Made by a program: the position numbers and the translations under genes. DNA of 64,000 bases. It comes from Corynebacterium stationis (GTDB lineage: Bacteria > Actinomycetota > Actinomycetes > Mycobacteriales > Mycobacteriaceae). The stretch spans positions 868,001 through 932,000 of the forward strand of contig NZ_CP009251.1 in assembly GCF_001941345.1 (NCBI RefSeq). Reading direction: 5' to 3'. Below are positions 9,015 to 18,795 of this stretch, in pieces. Numbering within the stretch: position 1 is the first letter of the stretch; each line of letters starts with the position of its first letter. Below the pieces are notes generated by a model. That model was not told where the DNA came from. It searched no databases and saw nothing but the letters and a program-made list of their open reading frames with translations.

Positions 9015-10700
9015 TTAGCTAAACTTGGTCAGCTTCTTAAAGCGGATCCTTGTGGTTTCAGTGGTTCCAGTAATTGGAATCTCAAGGCACTTAGCAGGGG
9101 ATAAGTTGTTGGCTGTGCCTGCAACCCAACCCTTTAGCTCAGGAACTGTTTGTGCAGACGATAAGCTGACTAGCTCGGCAGGTTCTGTGTAGAAGAACTC
9201 TAGACGAATATCGTCCGTAATCAGTTCGGCGTATCCCCGCTCAATTCTGACTTGTGCATCTAAAGGCAAGAGAAATCTTCTGACAACTGACCCGAACTCG
9301 GAATAATTTCCATAGATAGAGTCATTAATCTCGATTTGGTTGCTACTTTGTAATAAGACCTCGCGTTCAAGCTTTACGCATTGGTCAATACACACAGTAG
9401 TGCGAACATGAAATATGTCGGTGGAGACCTGCGCTAACGAAGCTCGTATTCTTTCCCGGCCGGGCCAATATAGTTTTCCTGGATGAAGATTATCCAAAGC
9501 AGTAAGGAACAAACCTGAATGTGCCGACTGTGATTTTGTGTGGATGGCTTTGGGATCGTTCCAATCATGCGAGTAGTACCCTGCATCGAGTATTAAGTTC
9601 TGTCCTTCGAAACTCAAAGTGATCGAAGAGTCATCACAGTGCTTATGCGCATAGTTGACTGAACCGCCATTAACGGTCAGGACTAACTTATTGCTTTTGT
9701 AAATCGCGAACCCATTTTTTTCGGTAATCAATGTTTCTTCAGGGAACGACGAATCTTCCAAGTAACTAGGGTGTGTGTCCCCAATTGGAATTAGTTTCCC
9801 AGAGGTGTCTGAAAACATTCGAAGTGAATGGGTAACTTTGTTGAGTAAAGATGAAAGTACATCTATATCAAGATCTGACTTCGAACTATTATAAAGCGGA
9901 GGTAGAACCTCAAACAGAGTTGAAACAGGAGCGAGTAGCACAACCCAGAAACGATGATATGCAGGACTATTCTCGTTTGGAATTCCAAATTCATCAAAAA
10001 TATTGACAATAATTCCATTTAGTTGCGAAAGTGCGAATTGTAAAACATCCAATTCAACTTTCTTTTCTATCCACTTGGTGAACTCAGGAAAAATACCACA
10101 AACATGGACCAACGCAATTGCAGCCATTGCTCCATGATTATTTACGGGAAAGTAGAATTTTTCATTTCCTAAGAGGTTGAGAACATCATTGGCCAGTAAG
10201 TTGATCAAGCTATCTGGGTACGGTTGGCTGTTGACAGTGTACTCCACGTAAAGTGCACAAAGAGCTCTGATTCTGACGGCAAGGCAGTGGTCGAGGGAGG
10301 TCATCCATTTTGCCCTTGTAGTCCATTCATCTGTCTGCGTAAAGTCCCACAGCGACTCTAATACGAATGTAATTAGTTCGAAGTCTTCGGACTGTTCTAA
10401 AAGCGCAGGAAGATAGCCGATCGAGTATTTCCAAAGAGCATTAGTTTGGGCTTCGGATTCTGTAACGCTGTTCCAGTCAAAATCAACGAGAGAGGTATCG
10501 GTGGGGAAATCCATGGAGATCGGGAACGTCGAGTTCATCCTCCAGGTTCCTTCGCTCATGGAGAAGGTGCACGTCCCAGTTTTGGCCCCAATCATTGGAT
10601 CTTGTTGCTCTGACAGGTACCACTCGAATACTTCAGGTAAATACTTTGCATCCGGAAGTTCTAATGCCTCTGGTTCAATGCTCCGTACGCGATAAACCAC
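9015..10700 (-). CDS. Heparinase II/III-family protein (copy 1)
   Basis: Protein of 561 residues with GTG start directly after an in-frame stop. The fold is that of heparinase II/III polysaccharide lyases: an alpha-helical toroid in the first ~300 residues with the NNHGAMAAIALVHVCG motif, then a beta-sandwich region opening at VNYAHKHCDDSSITLSFEGQ and LDAGYYSHDW. In the family, Asn, His and Tyr of such motifs act in uronic-acid beta-elimination. There is no signal peptide, so the protein looks cytoplasmic, which is unusual for a degradative lyase. It is a clear paralogue of the gene at 13580-15277 (shared DSSITLSF, KLYWPG, HSGLFLT). Substrate unknown. Confidence 0.8.
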   Translation of the reverse strand: MVYRVRSIEPEALELPDAKYLPEVFEWYLSEQQDPMIGAKTGTCTFSMSEGTWRMNSTFPISMDFPTDTSLVDFDWNSVTESEAQTNALWKYSIGYLPALLEQSEDFELITFVLESLWDFTQTDEWTTRAKWMTSLDHCLAVRIRALCALYVEYTVNSQPYPDSLINLLANDVLNLLGNEKFYFPVNNHGAMAAIALVHVCGIFPEFTKWIEKKVELDVLQFALSQLNGIIVNIFDEFGIPNENSPAYHRFWVVLLAPVSTLFEVLPPLYNSSKSDLDIDVLSSLLNKVTHSLRMFSDTSGKLIPIGDTHPSYLEDSSFPEETLITEKNGFAIYKSNKLVLTVNGGSVNYAHKHCDDSSITLSFEGQNLILDAGYYSHDWNDPKAIHTKSQSAHSGLFLTALDNLHPGKLYWPGRERIRASLAQVSTDIFHVRTTVCIDQCVKLEREVLLQSSNQIEINDSIYGNYSEFGSVVRRFLLPLDAQVRIERGYAELITDDIRLEFFYTEPAELVSLSSAQTVPELKGWVAGTANNLSPAKCLEIPITGTTETTRIRFKKLTKFS

Positions 10701-10943
10701 TTAGTAGCTCACTATTCTTGCTTGATTTGAAGTCCGAAACTCTCTGTTTGAGTGAGCTTGGGAATCTACTTTACTTGATTGCGGAGTTCGAAATAGCTGG
10801 GCTATTAGAATGTTTAATCCAGCTCTACAACCGTCAATTCGGCCAAGTCCGCGCCGGAACATATTATTCCTATCACCCCAAGTGAAGCTCAAATTCTCCT
10901 ATCTTGGGTAAGAATAGTATTCCGAGGCGGCGAATGACATGTT

Positions 10944-12692
10944 TTAGGTGTGCAGCAGATCTGCGAAAAACCTGAGCTTCGAAGCAGTGGCTCCTAGGTT
11001 CACTGGACTTTTTTCTCTGGCCCAGGCGAGGAATGACGACATGTCTTCGCTGGTGACGAAAGCAGCGAACTCTGTGTCGGTTTTACTAAGCAAATTTAGA
11101 GATTCTGAAATTTCTGATTCGACAACCTCAGAATAACTCCAATCAATTTTTGGCGGGAGTATCGGGATTACAGGTGAACGCCGGTGTACGCGATTTTGTG
11201 CCAGTTCTGGCTTCCCTTTCAGAGGGATCGGGGCGTCGTATAGTCTCGATCCCCGATTGTAATTTGACTCAAAAATAGAATCCGAAAACGGTACTTCGAG
11301 TTCAAAATAGGGCAGCTTGGAGTCGAACACCGAAAGAACATCGAAGATCACCCGCCCACTGGTTCTTTCTTTTACAGGAAGTCCACGGTAAGCACGGAGT
11401 AGGTTTGTTGAGGTTGCAAGATTAATGCTCGTAGATGTTTCGGTGAGAACAGGCCGCGCACCAAAATGTAGCCTGCAACGTAGATTGAAATAGTGGCTGT
11501 CTATTTTATCGCCAATTGTATTGCCATCGAGATTCTCAAATTCTCGGTTTAGCTGGTCGAGATAGTCGAGAGGAAGGGAATTCTTAAAGTCACGACCGCG
11601 GTGACGGTTAAGCATTGTTTCTATATTGGTAGCCGTAGCTTGCTCTGCTGGATCTTGCCACGGAAACTCGATTTTACGCCAACTGTCGCGGTAAAGTTCG
11701 CCACCACCTCCAAGCATGCGGACAGAAGTCGTTTTTCTCAGTTCTGAGAGTGGTCTAATACCTGCTGAAGTGAGCCAATGATACGCACCGTAAAGTTGGC
11801 TGCGCCGGCGCCGGAGGTTGTTGGCAACGCTCGTCTGCGAATATCCTATCGCTCGGGGGCCACCGCCGTATTGCCCTCCATAATGATCAACAAGTCCCGT
11901 CGCGATTCGAAGATCGGTTTCAAGCATTTGGGAAGTAGGATTTGAAATCGTGTTGAAGAGCGCGTGTTTGTGTTTACCCGACGCAATTAGTGCTCCGAAT
12001 ACGATTCTACTGTCCCTTCCGCCGGTTACGTCGGCAATAGCAGGTTGTCCGGAATCGATTACTGCTGCTACGTTATGAATGATTTCCTCAGCACCGCGCT
12101 CAATAAACGTCCAGTAGTCGTCGGGATCGAGAGGCGTAAAGTCTGCAGCTTCATTTGCTTGTGACGGTAAAATCTTGCCGTCCTCGATGCTAATCGTAGA
12201 ATTGGCTTTTAGAAGCTTAACCCCACGCACTGGTGTCTCAAGAGTATTGAAGTTAAGCGAAAACCCCGACCTTCCATGAAAGGCCGAGAACGCATTCACT
12301 ACATCAACATCGTCAACAACTAGTGATGCAAGATGCAAGCGGTTAGTTACTAAAACCTCGCTGTAAAAGGTCAAATTCATTCCAAAAGGATCCGGAATTA
12401 CTTTTGCCGTGGATGGTTTTATATCGAGGATTGTATAGTTGCCAGCGCCAAGTTTCGTTGGTAGACGGTTCAAGTGCTGCGGACCTATTTTGAATGCTTC
12501 GTCAACTACACCAACACCAAAGAAGAAAACATCAGCTGGACGAGGGTCCCAGAGATAAAGAGCAAAGCCTTGCGCTTGCACTCTACTTGCACCGAGTTTC
12601 GTTAAACGTTCTTGAATTTGTTCGTTATCGTTCAGCGTAATGATGAAGTCGCACTGTGGAAAGTCATACGGAACGAAAGGCAAATTAGCCAT
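10944..12692 (-). CDS. Asparagine-synthase-like ATP-pyrophosphatase protein
   Basis: Protein of 582 residues beginning MANLPFVPYDF. This ATG is chosen because it lies behind an AAGGAAAAG ribosome site and overlaps the upstream stop by eight bases. The C-terminal half resembles the AsnB synthetase domain, with a PP-loop-like DVTGGRDSRIVFGAL near residue 230 in place of the usual SGGLDSS. The N-terminal domain has the general shape of a class II glutamine amidotransferase domain but lacks the catalytic Cys at position 2, so glutamine hydrolysis is not expected. Such proteins occur in exopolysaccharide loci beside heparinase-like genes and probably amidate or ligate a sugar acid. The exact reaction is unknown. 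Confidence 0.75.
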   Translation of the reverse strand: MANLPFVPYDFPQCDFIITLNDNEQIQERLTKLGASRVQAQGFALYLWDPRPADVFFFGVGVVDEAFKIGPQHLNRLPTKLGAGNYTILDIKPSTAKVIPDPFGMNLTFYSEVLVTNRLHLASLVVDDVDVVNAFSAFHGRSGFSLNFNTLETPVRGVKLLKANSTISIEDGKILPSQANEAADFTPLDPDDYWTFIERGAEEIIHNVAAVIDSGQPAIADVTGGRDSRIVFGALIASGKHKHALFNTISNPTSQMLETDLRIATGLVDHYGGQYGGGPRAIGYSQTSVANNLRRRRSQLYGAYHWLTSAGIRPLSELRKTTSVRMLGGGGELYRDSWRKIEFPWQDPAEQATATNIETMLNRHRGRDFKNSLPLDYLDQLNREFENLDGNTIGDKIDSHYFNLRCRLHFGARPVLTETSTSINLATSTNLLRAYRGLPVKERTSGRVIFDVLSVFDSKLPYFELEVPFSDSIFESNYNRGSRLYDAPIPLKGKPELAQNRVHRRSPVIPILPPKIDWSYSEVVESEISESLNLLSKTDTEFAAFVTSEDMSSFLAWAREKSPVNLGATASKLRFFADLLHT

Positions 12693-13551
12693 GATTCTTT
12701 TCCTTATCGTCGTCTGTAGATTCAATGTTGTTCGCTAGTAAAGCCTCAGCGAGTTCTTGATAGTCTGTTTCATTCATACGCCGAGCTGGAAGAAATTTTG
12801 CCTTGTAGCGCAGAGCGTTTTCGACAGTGATTTGCCCAATTTTCTTAGCAGGTACGCCGCCGAGAATTGAACCAGGGCCGAATGATTTGGTGACTACAGC
12901 ATTTGGAGCCACGATCGTCATCGGTCCGAGTTCGATACCTCCTGAGATATTCGCGCAAGCTCCTATTGTCGTTAGCTCTCCGATTTTAGGTACCGTCGAA
13001 TAAATTTCTTTGCGTTCATCAAAGCGTTGCTGATGGCCATTACCACCAATCGTTACGTTTGCCCCGATTGTGACGTTTTTCTGAATTTCTGAATCTTTGT
13101 GGACGATTACGCCGATCCCCCCATACGCAAAGGTAACCTCATCCTTCAAATCGAGTTCAGCAGGCACATAACTGTTGTGCATTATGTAATTCAGTCGCTC
13201 GCATCGTGATGCGCGTTCCAAATCCCCTTTCAAGAAGTAGCGCCGGGAAGACTGCCAGATGCGGTAGGCACTTGGGACTTTGTCACCAATTGTAGGCACC
13301 GCATCAACCCATGGATCCACGAGGCTGTCCCAGCCATTTGGAGTTGATTGCCGTGGCTTCGTGGGCCAATCCCCATTTGCCAAAACATCAAGTAACTGCT
13401 CATTTGAATGTGAATTTCCTTGAGGTTCTTCGGCTACTGACCCGGGGATAGCTGTTTTTGCTCCCGAGCTGAGTTCACTTCGCAAGGTAGCGGTATCCAC
13501 CTCTAGCTGCGAAAGGCGGTGAAGTATTTCCTCAATTTGGCCGTGGTCCAT
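12685..13551 (-). CDS. Serine-acetyltransferase-like hexapeptide-repeat acyltransferase
   Basis: Protein of 288 residues. The start MDHGQIEEIL is preferred to an upstream one at 13623, which would overlap the neighbouring gene. An AGGATC ribosome site precedes this ATG. Residues 1-40 are a short coiled coil (EEILHRLSQLEVDTATL). The second half is a left-handed beta helix of the CysE/LbH type: IGVIVHKDSEIQKNVTIG, NVTIGGNG, IGACANISGGIELG and the closing GGVPAKKIG. It probably O- or N-acetylates a glycan residue or an activated sugar instead of serine, because it sits in a glycan cassette. Its stop overlaps the AsnB-like start. Confidence 0.8.
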   Translation of the reverse strand: MDHGQIEEILHRLSQLEVDTATLRSELSSGAKTAIPGSVAEEPQGNSHSNEQLLDVLANGDWPTKPRQSTPNGWDSLVDPWVDAVPTIGDKVPSAYRIWQSSRRYFLKGDLERASRCERLNYIMHNSYVPAELDLKDEVTFAYGGIGVIVHKDSEIQKNVTIGANVTIGGNGHQQRFDERKEIYSTVPKIGELTTIGACANISGGIELGPMTIVAPNAVVTKSFGPGSILGGVPAKKIGQITVENALRYKAKFLPARRMNETDYQELAEALLANNIESTDDDKEKNHG

Positions 13552-13579
13552 TTGTGATCCTATCCGATCGGTGTGATGT

Positions 13580-15277
13580 TTAGTCAAGAGTATTGAGTCG
13601 TATCCGGGTGATTGAAGAGGCATTATTAGTAACCGGTATCTCTAGGCAATGCGCCGGCGCAAGAGTTTTTAATTCCGGAGAGATCCACCCTTTTAAGTAG
13701 GGCTTTTCCCGAGAAGTGGTTACAACCACGGATTCAAGATCAGAGATGGAATCAAAGAATAGCTCCATCAAAACGTTATTCTTGCGGATTTCAATGAATC
13801 CACGGCCAATTCGTAACTGCACATTCAGAGGGAGAATAAATCGCCGAACAACTGTTCCATACCCTGTAGTATCGCCGGAAACAGAATCCAAAATGTCTAT
13901 CTGATCCGGAGACTTAATTTTGACCTCGCGCCTCAACGTAATCTTTTCGTCGACAGTCACGTTTGAGACCGCATGTAGAGGATCCTTTGAAAGCGCGCTA
14001 AGGCTTGCATGAATGCGCTCATCGCCGGGCCAATATAGTTTTCCAGGATGAATGTTATCTAGTTCAGTGAGGAAAAGGCCAGAGTGGGCCGTTTGCGACT
14101 TGGTGTAGATAGTATTTGGATCACTCCAATCATGTGAATAGTATCCAGAATCGAGGATTAGGTCTTCGTCGCCAAAACTCAGTGTTATGGATGAATCGTC
14201 GCAGTGCTTGTGCGCGTAGTTGACCGACCCACTATTCAGCGTGAAAACTGTTCCCTGATTGCGGTATACGGCGAATCCGTGGGTTTCCGTGATTAAGGTT
14301 CCGGTTTCGGGAGGCGTAGAGTTTAGCTTTCTGGGGTGAGTGTCGCCGATCGGGATGAGCTTCCCTGATGTATCCGTAAACATCTGAAGTGCGCACTCTG
14401 CGTTGTTAATTGTGGCTTGCAATGAATCGAAATCTAGCTCCGACTGCTGAGAAGTTGCTAGTGACGAAAGGTTCTGGAAGATATCAGCCACGGGTTTGAC
14501 AAGTGAAACCCAATAACGTTGATACTCAGGACTATTTTCGCTTGCAACGCCGAACTCATCGAAAATAGCGCCAATGATTCGATTGAATTGGTGGAGTCCT
14601 ATTTCGAGCGGGCTTTTTTCATCCGACTTACTTATTGCAGAAATTGTCGATGGAAATACCCCGCAAGCATGCAAGAGTGATATTGCAGCCATGGCACCGT
14701 GATTATTGATTGGGAAATATTCGTCGCCGTTCCGCATCATATTTGAGACGTCGTTTGCCAGCAGGTTAATTAAACTTGCCGGAACTGGTTGAGCATCTTC
14801 TGAGTACTGAAAATACAGTGTGCAGAGAGCTCTAAGCCTAACGGCGACGCAATGGTCGAGAGATGTCATCCACTGAGACCGAGATTTCCATTCCTCGGAC
14901 TGGGTATAATTCCACAATGAATCTATAACCGCGCCGACTAGTTCGTAATTAGTGCTTTGCTCCAAGAGGGTCGGAAGGAAACCGACAGAGTATTTCCAAA
15001 GCGCATTTCCTTGAGCCTGGGAGTCCGCCAGTTCATCCCAGGCAATATCTAGTTGGGAGGAATCAACAGGGAAATCCATCTGAAGCGGTAGCGAAGACTT
15101 CATTCTCCAAGTTGAATTTTCTTTGGAAAAAGTACATCGCCCGGTTTGTGTGCCGATGATGGGATCACGTTGATGCTGCAAATACCATTGAGCAGTCTCA
15201 CTCGCGTGTCGGGTTTCTTTGATGCTGGAAGAATCAAGTTCTTTGACCAATAGTTTGTAGGTAAGTTCTTTACTCAC
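13580..15277 (-). CDS. Heparinase II/III-family protein (copy 2)
   Basis: Protein of 565 residues, first gene of the - strand cassette. It shares the helical domain (INNHGAMAAISLLHACG) and beta-sandwich motifs (VNYAHKHCDDSSITLSFG, LDSGYYSHDW) with the copy at 9015-10700, and most motifs align one to one, so the two arose by duplication. Like copy 1 it has no signal peptide. The Asn/His/Tyr candidates for catalysis are retained. The two copies bracket the acyltransferase and AsnB-like genes, which argues for a shared role in modifying one polymer or its precursor. Confidence 0.8.
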   Translation of the reverse strand: MSKELTYKLLVKELDSSSIKETRHASETAQWYLQHQRDPIIGTQTGRCTFSKENSTWRMKSSLPLQMDFPVDSSQLDIAWDELADSQAQGNALWKYSVGFLPTLLEQSTNYELVGAVIDSLWNYTQSEEWKSRSQWMTSLDHCVAVRLRALCTLYFQYSEDAQPVPASLINLLANDVSNMMRNGDEYFPINNHGAMAAISLLHACGVFPSTISAISKSDEKSPLEIGLHQFNRIIGAIFDEFGVASENSPEYQRYWVSLVKPVADIFQNLSSLATSQQSELDFDSLQATINNAECALQMFTDTSGKLIPIGDTHPRKLNSTPPETGTLITETHGFAVYRNQGTVFTLNSGSVNYAHKHCDDSSITLSFGDEDLILDSGYYSHDWSDPNTIYTKSQTAHSGLFLTELDNIHPGKLYWPGDERIHASLSALSKDPLHAVSNVTVDEKITLRREVKIKSPDQIDILDSVSGDTTGYGTVVRRFILPLNVQLRIGRGFIEIRKNNVLMELFFDSISDLESVVVTTSREKPYLKGWISPELKTLAPAHCLEIPVTNNASSITRIRLNTLD

Positions 15278-15685
15278 GTATGCACTCGGTTTCTATCATT
15301 GAAGCATTCAATTGCGTTGCCTTATTCTAAGTGAAAACTCGGAGTAAGACTGATGTATTGACGTCGATTATTGATATATCTTGGGAATCTTCCGGGTTTA
15401 AAGACCTCGGAGAATTGTAAGGGGAGTCCTCTTGCTTCCTTGGTAGAAGCGTCTTGGGATTACGGTATGATTCAGGCCATTGCAATTCCGAATGATGAAT
15501 CCAGGTCACCATTCGGGGTCTGCCAAAACCGTGTGGTCTAAATGGAAAAGGGTAAATTAGCGAACTGCAGAACGGCCTTTATATTGTTTCGAGAGCTAAT
15601 AAAGAACGCCATCTGAATAGCGCAGCGGAACAAGCGCCCCTTGAAGTATCACTTATTCCTCAATTGTCACTCGAATTTGAGAGGA
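15278..15685. other. Intergenic region, probable promoter of heparinase cassette
   Basis: About 400 AT-rich bases between the wecC-type stop and the heparinase cassette start, both on the - strand. It should contain the promoter for the cassette. No gene and no convincing hairpin with a T-run were seen. Confidence 0.4.
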
Positions 15686-16939
15686 CTAGTTCCAGATGCC
15701 CTTTGTATCGATGAGCTCTTTGCTTTCGAGCAGGTTTGCGTCCAATGCTTTAAATTCCTTGTGGTCTACGAGGAGTAGGACAACATCGGCTTCCGAAATG
15801 GCAGCCTCGTATTCTTTCAATTCTGCGTTATCAAAGCCCTTCAGACGCTTAGGAAGCTCTTTAACGTTTGGCTCAGCGATTAGGAACTGGATGTTCTCAA
15901 GTTCTTCGGCGAGGTCCACGGTAATGTTCAGGGCAGGGGACTCGCGAAGATCGTCGATATCGGCCTTGAACGCTAGACCGAGAACTGCAACCTTTGAGGC
16001 ACCAGTGCTTTCAACTGCTTCCTTAACTTTGTTGATGACCCACTGTGGCTTTCCATCGTTCACTTTGCGAGCAGTGTGAATGAGCTTTGAGTTCTCAGGA
16101 TCAGATGCCACGATGAACCATGGATCAACTGCGATGCAGTGACCACCAACACCTGGGCCAGGCTGAAGAATGTTTACGCGTGGGTGGTGGTTTGCAAGCT
16201 CAATGAGCTCCCAAACATTGATATCGAGCTTGTCGGCGATAAGGGACAACTCATTTGCAAATGCAATATTGACATCGCGGAAAGAGTTCTCAGTCAGCTT
16301 TGCCATTTCGGCAGTTACATCGTTGGTTGGAAGCAACTCGGCCTTGCAGAAAGTTGCGTATACCGCGGTTGCACGCTTGGTAGCCTCTTCAGTTTGGCCA
16401 CCGATGATGCGATCATTGGTGCGCAGCTCTTCCATTGCCTTACCAGGCAGGATTCGCTCTGGACAATGTGCGAAGTAAACAACTGGGTTTCCTTCAGGGT
16501 TTTCGGAACCATCGGCAGCCAAGTCTGGGCGCAGTTCGAGAATCTTGTCCGCCATCTTCTTCGTGGTCAGTGGAGGGGAAGTCGACTCCAGAATCACAAG
16601 TTCATCACCCTTGAGTTGGGGTGCAATTGCCTCAGCTGCAGAGTAGATGTACTTCATATCTACGTCATAAGTATCGGTGAAAGGAGTTGGAACTGCGATG
16701 ATGTAGGTCTGCGCGTGAACCTGCGAAGTTGTTGCGCGGAAGTTCCCGGATTCAATCGCTTGTTTGAGTTCTTCTTCCAAACCTGGTTCAACGATGGTGA
16801 CTTCGCCACGGTTGATTCGTTCGACGTTAGCTTCATTCACGTCAACGCCGGTTACGTCTACGCCGGAGTTCGCCATGACGACCGCAGTGGGGAGTCCGAT
16901 ATATCCAAGTCCGACGAAGGCAACAGATGGTTGAGACAT
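15686..16939 (-). CDS. wecC: UDP-N-acetyl-D-mannosamine dehydrogenase-type nucleotide-sugar dehydrogenase
   Basis: Protein of 417 residues of the UDP-glucose/GDP-mannose dehydrogenase family. It oxidises a UDP-hexosamine to the uronic acid with two NAD+. Visible are the Rossmann motif VAFVGLGYIGLPTA at residues 5-18, the VPTPF loop, the STSPPLTTKKM segment, the Lys/Asn central helix (AKLTENSFRDVNIAFANEL), and the catalytic region GPGVGGHCIAVDPWF with the active-site Cys. GLAFKADIDDLRESPA marks the C-terminal domain. The ESTSPPLTT form points to the ManNAc dehydrogenase branch. The product would supply the uronic acid that heparinase-fold proteins recognise, which fits the neighbours. Exact substrate not proven. 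Confidence 0.85.
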   Translation of the reverse strand: MSQPSVAFVGLGYIGLPTAVVMANSGVDVTGVDVNEANVERINRGEVTIVEPGLEEELKQAIESGNFRATTSQVHAQTYIIAVPTPFTDTYDVDMKYIYSAAEAIAPQLKGDELVILESTSPPLTTKKMADKILELRPDLAADGSENPEGNPVVYFAHCPERILPGKAMEELRTNDRIIGGQTEEATKRATAVYATFCKAELLPTNDVTAEMAKLTENSFRDVNIAFANELSLIADKLDINVWELIELANHHPRVNILQPGPGVGGHCIAVDPWFIVASDPENSKLIHTARKVNDGKPQWVINKVKEAVESTGASKVAVLGLAFKADIDDLRESPALNITVDLAEELENIQFLIAEPNVKELPKRLKGFDNAELKEYEAAISEADVVLLLVDHKEFKALDANLLESKELIDTKGIWN

Positions 16940-17349
16940 CTTTGGAGGGTCCTTAAAATAATATTTGGAAAAGTGATTTAACTATAATTCATTTGTCGCC
17001 GAACATTTTACCCACGTTCAACGCTTGTGTGCGGTTAAATAGGCATTCCGAGGGCATCCGTATGTGCGACTTTCGGATTTTAATTATCTCCGATGCGATT
17101 GGCTGCAGGAAGTAGGGTATTTTGCTGCAGTGATGCACAGTTTACGATCAAGTGTGCTCTTCCACACCTTTGGCTATTTATAGTCTGTTCGAAGTGTTTT
17201 CTGCGGACTTAAGAATTGTGACCGCATTTCTCGAGACTGCCGAATAATATTTGCTAGCCGGGGACAGATTGGAAAATAAACCTCCTCAGTACTTTTGCAA
17301 TCGGATATGCTAAATCACTAAAAATCAAAAACTTGTATTAAGGAATCGA
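16940..17349. other. Divergent intergenic region
   Basis: About 410 AT-rich bases between the divergent wecC-type and permease genes; promoters for both must lie here. The permease has a clear AAGGAA ribosome site ahead of its ATG. No gene or strong repeat was recognised. Confidence 0.4.
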
Positions 17350-18795
17350 ATGAGCCCTAGTTCCAATCAGCCTGCGCTGCAAAAATCTTTTAAACCCTCT
17401 TGGATTTTTGCAATGGCGTTGGGGTCTGCAATCGGATGGGGCGCGTTCGTTCTTCCATTTGATTGGATGACGTCTAGCGGTCTGCTAGGTGCGATTATTG
17501 GTCTAGCCGTTGGCGGTGGCTTGATTGCTGTTATCGGATGTAGTTATGGTTATGCAATCAAGGCGTTGCCTGTTACCGGTGGTGGCGTGGTATTCGCGAT
17601 GGTTGCTCTCGGAAGAGCACACGCCTTCGTTGCGGGCTGGGCACTTATGCTGGGATATGCAGGTATCGTCGCTTTGAACGCATCTGCCGTCACACTCGTA
17701 TTCCGCGTAACGTTTCCTACATTGTTTCAACGAATGCCGCTTTACGATGTGGCTGGGTGGACTATTTACGCCCCAGAAGTTGCAGTTGCTTCCATTTTTA
17801 TTCTGGCTTTCGCATGGCTGAATTGGAGAGGATCGGAACTGTCGGGAAAATTTCAGCTATGGGCAGTAGTGCTGATGATCGCGGCGGTTATCGTGATAGT
17901 TGTTGTTTTGTTGGGCGCCTACTTAGTTGAGCGGCCGGAGGTTCCCGTCGGAATTCCTTCGGATAGGTCCGCGATAGCTGCGATTCTCATTATGGTGTCA
18001 TTTGCTCCTTGGGCATACGTCGGGTTCGATAGTATTCCGCAACTTGCGGGGGAGTTCAATTTTTCTGCGCGTAAAGCATTGGGTCTCCTTTTATGGGGGA
18101 TCCTTGCTGCAACCTTAATTTATATGGCAATGATGGTAGCGACAGTTTTGGCAGTAGGGACAGATCACTCTGGATATGAAGATTCTGCTTGGCCTCCCGG
18201 TATGGCTATTGCAGATGTAATGGGGCCGATTGGTTTAGTTCTGATGGTGGTTGCAGTCACGATGGGGGTGCTCACTGGTCTTAACGGTTTCTTTGCTGCC
18301 TCGAGTAGAGTGGTCTACTCCTTGGGGAATGCAGATTTAATCCCAGGCATATTCGGTCAACTCGACGTTCGTTACAAAACTCCACGCAATGCTATCTTGC
18401 TCATCGCTGCGGTCTGCCTGATCACACCCTGGTTTGGTCGTGCAGCACTTACGTGGGTAGTTGACATGACAAGTGTTGGAATAACATTTGCTTACTTTTA
18501 CACGTGTTTCTGTGCATGGAAAATAGCACGTAAAGGCATTGTTCCTGGAATGAAGCATCCGTTGCCGATTTCACGCTTGCAGCAGTTTATTAGCGCTACT
18601 GGCTGCGTCTTATCGATTTGTTTTCTTGCCCTCCTGCTAGTTCCTGGTTCTCCAGGAATGTTGGATGGGCCTGCATTAATAGCACTATTGGTGTGGTTGA
18701 TCTTTGGGGCGATTTACTACGTGTTAATGATGAGAAGGCTCAAAAACGTATCCATAGAAGTAACCCAGGAAAAACTACTTCAACTGCGAGCTTGA
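17350..18795 (+). CDS. APC-family amino acid permease
   Basis: Integral membrane protein of 481 residues with about twelve hydrophobic segments. The first helix carries the APC signature around GSAIGWGAFVLPFDW (residues 19-33), the unwound TM1 substrate-binding stretch. TM6 around SFAPWAYVGFDSIPQLAGEF is also typical of the superfamily. It would import an amino acid or amine with protons or exchange it. The specificity cannot be assigned. It is a single gene with its own ribosome site, divergent from wecC, and is not obviously linked in function to the glycan genes. Confidence 0.8.
   Translation: MSPSSNQPALQKSFKPSWIFAMALGSAIGWGAFVLPFDWMTSSGLLGAIIGLAVGGGLIAVIGCSYGYAIKALPVTGGGVVFAMVALGRAHAFVAGWALMLGYAGIVALNASAVTLVFRVTFPTLFQRMPLYDVAGWTIYAPEVAVASIFILAFAWLNWRGSELSGKFQLWAVVLMIAAVIVIVVVLLGAYLVERPEVPVGIPSDRSAIAAILIMVSFAPWAYVGFDSIPQLAGEFNFSARKALGLLLWGILAATLIYMAMMVATVLAVGTDHSGYEDSAWPPGMAIADVMGPIGLVLMVVAVTMGVLTGLNGFFAASSRVVYSLGNADLIPGIFGQLDVRYKTPRNAILLIAAVCLITPWFGRAALTWVVDMTSVGITFAYFYTCFCAWKIARKGIVPGMKHPLPISRLQQFISATGCVLSICFLALLLVPGSPGMLDGPALIALLVWLIFGAIYYVLMMRRLKNVSIEVTQEKLLQLRA

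Noticed and set aside
16139..16981. 280-codon + strand frame
   Set aside because: It is antisense to the intact wecC-type gene, lacks a ribosome site and reads as non-protein-like.
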